DNA of 64,000 nucleotides. It comes from Voacanga thouarsii. Lineage: Eukaryota > Streptophyta > Magnoliopsida > Gentianales > Apocynaceae. Location of the stretch: positions 3,348,001 through 3,412,000 of the forward strand of contig JANUWF010001491.1 of assembly GCA_026120185.1 (NCBI GenBank). Reading direction: 5' to 3'. The notes under the pieces were generated by a model. It was not told the origin of the DNA. It saw nothing but the letters and a program-made list of their open reading frames with translations, and searched no databases. A program made the position numbers and the translations under genes. This document shows, one piece after another, positions 58,225 to 64,000 of this stretch (position 1 is its first letter; the number at the start of each line of letters is the position of its first letter).

Positions 58225-59610
58225 ATGACGTAACGATCCAAAGCCGATATAGTAGATCTTGATTCTGACATTAAGAGAACCCTCACCAAAGTCTAAAAGG
58301 TTGTAAATGAAATGATAAGAAAAGACATGGAGGTTAACCAACTCAACAATAGCAGTAATGGTGGTAATTGTCGACGGACTATGGATGTTTTTGTAAAACC
58401 CGCAATCTCAGGTATGGGCTCAAGTATCATGAGACCTAGGATAGAGGCTAAGAATTTTGAAATAAAGACCAACATAATTCAAATGATCCAAAATATGGTC
58501 CAATTTGATGGGTTACTTGAGGAAAATTCAAATGCCCACCTTGTGAGTTTTTGGAAATCTGTAACACTTTCAAAATGAATAGGGTTTCTAAGGATGCTTT
58601 TAAACTAAGGCTTTTTCCTTTTTCCTTAGGAGATAGAGCAAAATCATAGTTAAAATCTTTGTCAACTGGATCCATTACTACTTGGAATGTTTTAGTTGAA
58701 AATTTTTGGCCAAATATTTTCCCCCAGCTAGAACATCCAAACTAAGGATTGATATTTTTGCCTTCCAACAATTAGAGCCTAAAAACCTTTACGAGTGTTA
58801 GGAGAGTTTTAAGTAAATGCTTAGAAAGTATCCTTATCTTGGATTTAAGTTAGGTATGCAAATGCAAAATTTTTATTGTAGATTGAGCTTTGCTACTAGG
58901 TAATTAGTTGATGCATCTACAGGAGGCTCCATCAATTCTAAAACCCCAGAAGAGGTATTTGATTTGATTGAAAATTTAGCTACAAAAAACTATGTTGGGG
59001 TAGTTCACAGTCAAGAGCTCATGTCCATGGAGTATAGAAGGTAGATGCAATGGCAGCATTGGAGGTAAAGGTAGAATCACTCACACAAAAGATGGATCAA
59101 TTAGTAACATCTCCTCCCCAATGGTAGGCAATGAGTGTAAATTGTGACTTTTTTAGGGAAGGGCATCCAAATCATTAGTGCCAACATATGGGGTCATCAC
59201 AATAATCATTATAGTAAGTTGCATTTGTGGGTAATAGTCAACAAGGTAATAACCCCTATAACACCACTTATAATCCTGATTGGAGGAATCACCCTAAGTT
59301 TGCATGGAATAACCAAAACCAATCTAGGTAGGATTCTTCTAATTTTGGGAACCAAAGAACTCAACCCCTATAGCCTTACAATGCACCACCACCTTAGCCA
59401 TTATTGGAAGATTTGGTAAATCAATTGGTAAGTGGTAGGGAAACGCGATTTCAATGAGTAGATGCCACCACAAGAAACTTGGAGGCATCTATGCGCAACC
59501 TTGAGAATCAAATTGGTCAACTGGCCAAACTCCTTGGAGATCGTCAAGTTAGATCCCTTCCAGGCAATACTGAAACCAATGCACATGATCTCGACAGTGG
59601 AAAGAAATGA
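58225..59610 (+). pseudogene. gag: Athila-type gag of Z, heavily broken
   Basis: It spans 1386 bases, close to the 1377 of R and Y. ATG is followed by a stop at codon 3, then KADIVDLDSDIKRTLTKV. The segment from 58312 is open for 88 codons (VFVKPAISGMGSSIMRPRIE, QNMVQFDGLLEEN). The capsid core continues in other frames: SLSTGSITTWNVL, FAFQQLEPKNLYEC and GGSINSKTPEEVFDLIENLA. The zinc knuckle has lost its second Cys (CDFF-REGHPNH) and carries a stop. The end NLENQIGQLAKLLGD-like text is recognisable up to TGA 59608-59610. Confidence 0.8.
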
Positions 59611-60631
59611 TTTATTATTTTTCCTATGGGATATCTATTTCATTCTTCTATGCTTTTATTCATCCTCATGTATTTTTTTTTTTTTATTCATGATTTCTTA
59701 TGCTATTTTTCTTCATAAATTCCTAGTCCAATTTTCCCACCTATTTTTTTTTTAAAAAAAAATTCCAGCCCAACCACACGAAGACGACACCGGCTCCTAT
59801 TGAGAATCATCTTTAAATGGCCGATTTAGCCACTTTCTTTTCAAACTCCATCAACTTCCCTTGATTTTTCTCTCAAATCAGCATCATTTTTTGCACCCCT
59901 AAATTCACCAGTTCCATTTTAACTTTCAAAAACATCAATCCCACATAAAATCCTCTTCATTTTGTTGAATCTATGGTTCTAAAGTTGAAAAATCTCAACT
60001 TTTTCTTCCAAAACCTACTTTCAAATACTTCCTGTCAAGCAAGGATTTCATAAAAAAGATTACATCTTTTGCTTGCCCATGTATTGTAGAATACAAATGT
60101 ATGTTTTTTCTTATATTCTTGTGGTTAAATTCTTGCAATTGGAATTTTCCTATTTTTGGCCGAAAATTTCATGTCTAGGTATTGATAGACGAATTGGCTT
60201 ATCTTCCTTGCATTATTATGAATGGAATAGCATAAAAGTATGATTCTTGGGTTATTTTTACACCAACACATCCATAATATGATCATAAATGGTATATTCT
60301 TGGCTATGACAATTGTTTTGTTGATGTATTCATGTGCTATACTTAGACATTCCTTTTATCTAGGAATATGGATATATTTTTCATGCTATAATCAAGTTGT
60401 GAAGTAATTGGGAACCATGTTGTGGTTTATAGTGTGGTATTCTATTGTTGTTCTTGTAGGTTTCAAACGGAGATTGGGTTAATTATTGTTGTGTTGGATT
60501 AATTAAAGTTGTGGAGTATGGGATTGTGTGTGAAATTATATTGTGGTGATTTTTGTATATTGAGTATTGTTGTGACATTGGGGTGGTAACTTAGTCATTC
60601 TCTTGTTTTTCCATCTTTATGTCCTTTCACC
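59611..60631 (+). other. Spacer between gag and second ORF in Z
   Basis: It contains T/A runs (59680-59765) and a decayed GC-rich block (GACGACACCGGCTCC near 59783) where R and Y have GGCGCC. From about 60100 the sequence is T-rich leader-like and has no ORF. Confidence 0.5.
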
Positions 60632-61764
60632 ATGCCAAGAGAGAGGGGTCAATCATCTAAACGGGCTAGAGCTTCATCTTCTTCTAATCCTACTTCCATA
60701 GACCCATTGCTCTTACATCCGACTAATTTCATTGATCCATCCTCACTAGACCGTGCCCTTAAGTTAGGTATCATGTACAGACACTTGGGGTGGGGACCAA
60801 TTATTTAGCTTAAATGACCCTATTGCCCTGTGCTGATCAAAGAGTTTTTTGCTAATAGGGTCCAAAAATGCACTAACCATCTTGAGACTATTGAGACTAG
60901 TTGTCGTCCTCCATGTGAATAATGAAGGTCCTTGGTTAGCTGTAGATCACAACAACCAAAAGATATTATCTAATCCTGAGTGGAAAGTAAGTGATACTAG
61001 ATTGGCCTTATGACTATATAGGAGAGGTCCTGCTAGGCAAGTAGGGTTTTAGTCTAACAAAATTCTTGAAGCCAACCTACGCACCCCAGTCTATATTTGC
61101 TTACAATGTTGTTCCAAAAGCTGGTAGGTTCAATGAGTCCAGGGTTATTGACTTACATAGTCTTCGTAGGATGATTCACACCTTACCCATCCTACTTACT
61201 CATTTAATCATTTAATCTATGGGGGATGTGGTCTATTCTCGCCTTTCTATAATAGCTTTCGTCTTTCCTGTCGTGAAAATGAAAATTCTTGAGGCATTTA
61301 GCTTAAGCATAGAGGGGGAACTTACTAAAACCACAACAAAGAAAGATATAGTTTTTGAGCAGACACTTGCTAGCTACGGTTGTCAGTATAGTACGGAGAT
61401 GAGGCATTATTTATGACCTTTTGATGTGCAGTACCTAGGATGAATCGAACTTCCACCAGAAGAAGATGAGCATCCTATACCACCACCTCAGGCTCATGCT
61501 GGTATTTCCCAAACCCAGTCCAGGGATGATTTTAAGGCCAACGTGTGAGGACAATTCAAGCATTTGGGAGTTGCTATGGAAACGCAAACGGAGATATTGG
61601 TACATTTGTGTGAATCCATGACTAACCTCTCTAGAAAGTAAGATGTTGAAGAATAGCAATGGGCACAATGGATGCAAAGATTTTCGGACACTCAAGGAGG
61701 CGATAGTAGCCATAGTGTCAATACTGATGATGATGCTGAGAATGAGCATGATGATGGGGATTAA
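60632..61764 (+). pseudogene. Putative plant transposon protein-like ORF of Z, broken
   Basis: ATG at 60632, TAA at 61762-61764, about 378 codons. N-terminus MPRERGQSSKRARASSSSNP, then SLDRALKLGIMYRHLGWGPI, a stop, and VLIKEFFANR. Later blocks align to R and Y in changing frames: NNQKILSNPEWK, SRVIDLHSLRRMIHTLPILL-like text in one frame, and KILEAFSLSIEGELTKTTTK, then FEQTLASYGCQYS. The C-terminus is Gln-rich and ends in a run of acidic residues (DDDAENEHDDGD). RHLGWG and KEFFAN support the same domain family. It has at least three frameshifts and several stops. Function unknown. Confidence 0.58.
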
Positions 61765-62971
61765 GTATTTTTCTACTCCTATATGCACTTTCTCTTCTAC
61801 CTCATTGTGATGAATTCCAACATGTTGAAGTTTAAGTGCCATGGGAGTGTTTTCTTTTGTTTATTCTTCCTCTTTAATTATTTTTGGTCGTCTTGGTTTT
61901 TCTTTCTTTGTCATATTTTTGGCCATCAAGGACACTATCCAATCTAAATGTGGGGAAAGTTTAGTTTTGAAAGTATTTTCCATATCTTCTTTGAAACTCC
62001 AAATCTTTTTTGACAATTTGAAAAATTTAAATTTGAATTTATTTATTTATTTATTTTTTTTGTAGTTGTAATACCTTAGCAAGGTTGTGATTATATTTCT
62101 TCTTTGGATATGAGATGTGTCATTCGTTTGGTGGATTCTTATTAAAATAGTTTATTGGATAGGATATGTTAAGACTTGAGAATTTGGATTAATCTTATTT
62201 ATGCATTGGTATTTGAGTAGTATTTGACTCATCAAGTTTAAATATGGATAATGTGAGGAATATGAGAAATGTTGTTGGCTAACTGTTGCATTAGGGATTG
62301 AATATTACTTAAGTTTAAGTTGTGTTGAGGAATGAGAAAATATTGTGGACAATTGCTGGGATTGTTGTTATTAAGGAAAAAAATGAGATAATTATTGATA
62401 AGAAAAGAAATTATTTTTGCTTGATTATGGGGGCCAATACGGATAATAAAGAGAAATCTACTTTCTTGAGGCTATGAATTTCCAAAAGTAAAAGAAAAAA
62501 ATAGAGTGTTGAAAAAATGATAAGAGAAGAGGCTAAAAGGGGGGCCAATATGATGTATGAAGAAAAATCCATGTACTTGAGGCTATCAATTCCCCAAGTC
62601 ATTGAAAAAAAAAATTTAGAGAAAAAATTGTGAGTGTTTTCCTCAAAACATGACTTAAGTTATACAATATTTGGACTTATAATCCTTGACTTGTATGATT
62701 CATGTTATCCACGCTTTTACTTGAAGGGAGAAATAATGTTCTGATACTAGGGTATAAACTTGTTTAATTCAACTTTAAGGGCCTTGAGATATCTTGTTTG
62801 GTATAATGTTTTGTGAATGATTTCAAAGGGTTGAAAGAATGATAAGGCCATATATAAAGTTTGAAAGGTAATTATAATTTTGTCTATGTGAATTTTTTAA
62901 AAGAATGTCTTGTCTTTCTTTATTTAAGGGCTTTGCTTGAGGACAAGCAAAGGTTCAACTATGGGGGTATG
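61765..62971 (+). other. 3' untranslated domain of Z
   Basis: Shorter and more diverged than in X and Y. A PPT-like block CATCAAGGACACTATCCAAT then CTAAATGTGGGGAAAG lies at 61924-61960, and the terminal tract TTGAGGACAAGCAAAGGTTC, AACTATGGGGGTATG at 62937-62971. The purine-rich part is replaced by a tandem repeat (62429-62632). No gene is supported. Confidence 0.55.
62429..62632 (+). repeat. About 105-base imperfect tandem repeat in Z
   Basis: Two units each start GGGGCCAATA, continue AAGARAAATCYAYKTACTTG-type text with TTGAGGCTAT and AATT, and end in an A/G-rich part. Confidence 0.65.
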
Positions 62972-64000
62972 TGATAGGGGCAAAATTCACCTATATTTTC
63001 CTAGTTATTTGGGGGTGTTTTGGGATACATTTGTTGTAATAACTAGGTATATTCCTTCATATTTGATATTTTACCCTTGGAAAGGTGTTTTAGAATTTTA
63101 TTACAGAAAACATCGAGAAAACGAGAAAACCGTCGCTATCAGTACACGGCCAGCACTGGCTGTGACCCACGGAGTAGGTGCAGGCCCCAATCTGGAACAG
63201 GGGAAATTTTTTGAAGAAAAAATAGTGCACGACTAGGCTGATGGAGCACGGCTGGGCAGATAGAGCACGGCTGACGTCGGCTCCATTTTGGTCCATGTTG
63301 GTGAGCTTTCCAATTTTTGCGCAGATTTGGTAATTTCCAAGAGTTTTTGGTAGTTTCCAATCTATACTTGGCCCAAAACTCTTAGGGGATGAATTTTAGC
63401 ATTTTGGAAGTTTATTTAAACAAGAGAAACACAAGATAAGAGTATGAATTCAAGGATCAAATCTACAAATTACTTTTAAAGAATGAGGAATTCATCACAT
63501 CAAGAAGCATTGTTCAATAGAGTCTTCTAGGAAGAAGAAAGAGGCTTGTCTATGACCTTTGGCCTTTGTTTTCTTTTACTAGAATAATGATGTATTTGAT
63601 GTTTCCATTGTAATTTGATAATATTTTGGGATTTATGATTTTTGTATTAATTTAGTTATTTGATTAATTTTCTATCATTCTTAGTGTTTGATTACTTGTG
63701 ATCATAGAAGAATTAATGAAGTTAGACTTACTTTTAATTGACTTGGGAAATAATATTAGAAGTTGATTTAATCTTATTGATTTTATATTTGTAATTTCTT
63801 AACCGACATGGGAAAGGAAATTAAGACCAAAGAACCTAAGTAATAAAAAACTAGTTAATTTCGCCTAGAGTATAGGGTTGTTAACTAATGTCATGTTTCT
63901 AAGAAATTGTGTTTAATGCATCTTTTGGTTATGTTGGTTTGATTGAGAAATCTACTAATTTAATCAAGAGATAGTGATTTCATGGATTGGGAAAGAAGTG
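62972..64000 (+). mobile_element. 3' LTR of Z, runs off the window
   Basis: It starts TGATAGGGGCAAAA and follows the family order (TTTACCCTTGGAAAGG, GAGGCTTGTCTATGA, GTTTAATGCATCTTTTGG). The GGCGCC array is not preserved; only GC-rich remnants with GGCTG/GGCCAG are seen at 63145-63285. Confidence 0.8.

Larger units (their letters stand above)
58212..64000 (+). mobile_element. Element Z: Athila-like non-autonomous retrotransposon, both ends incomplete
   Basis: It starts at a junction with copia C1b just before the gag start codon and continues through gag, spacer, plant-transposon-protein-like ORF, 3' domain and part of the 3' LTR, which leaves the window. It has no 5' LTR and no pol. It is more diverged from R and Y than these are from each other. 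Confidence 0.82.

Noticed and set aside
1..64000. Search for tRNA, rRNA, CRISPR or host protein genes
   Set aside because: No cloverleaf, rRNA block, regular direct-repeat array or multi-exon host gene could be supported by reading; very small RNAs could be missed.

Overview
The window looks like repeat-filled heterochromatin from a flowering plant, most likely a eudicot. It is AT-rich and holds Athila-type and chromovirus-type Ty3/gypsy elements, Ty1/copia elements and one En/Spm (CACTA) remnant. I could not identify the species. I found no intact host gene, no tRNA or rRNA gene and no CRISPR. Nearly every base can be placed in a degraded, nested transposable element. All open frames of useful length are broken element proteins or chance frames.

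Layout. 1-1398: end of a long chromovirus-type LTR (minus), inserted in the 3' LTR of element R. 1399-9367: R, an Athila-like non-autonomous element (minus; 5' LTR, gag, a plant-transposon-protein ORF, 3' LTR, no pol). 9368-9562 and 19219-19581: two halves of a gypsy reverse transcriptase, split by a complete copia element C1a (9563-19218, duplication GATAT). 19601-27986: Y, a second Athila-like non-autonomous element, inserted in the pol of a relative, X (27992-33175; RNase H, integrase, 3' LTR). 33176-33480: gypsy LTR fragment. 33555-36300: CACTA transposase remnant. 36301-38747: chromovirus-type LTR. 38748-41906: two copia LTRs with scraps of internal sequence. 41970-43795: chromovirus gag and start of its LTR. 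44036-45005: copia-like LTR. 45010-46959: gypsy element with an LTR between a 3' internal end and a 5' leader. 46960-50759: second copy of the long LTR (minus). 50760-58211: copia LTR fused to a second C1 copy, C1b. 58212-64000: Z, a third Athila-like non-autonomous element, running off the window.

The most interesting content is the R/X/Y/Z family. R, Y and Z share LTR type, gag and a 3' untranslated domain, but in the place of pol they carry a roughly 400-codon ORF that resembles the 'putative plant transposon protein' domain. X has the same 3' domain and LTR but carries RNase H and integrase, so it is the best candidate for the mobilising partner. Upstream of the TATA box, the LTRs of this family carry an ordered array of GGCGCC palindromes with exact alternating spacings of 24 and 78 bp. 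The spacings are kept between diverged copies, and the same 24-25 bp pair occurs in the LTR of a different gypsy family at 45279-45380. The internal spacer just before the extra ORF carries a related motif.

Every element has stop codons, frameshifts or lost catalytic residues, so the region looks old and silent. Family names rest on recognised motifs, not on a database search.
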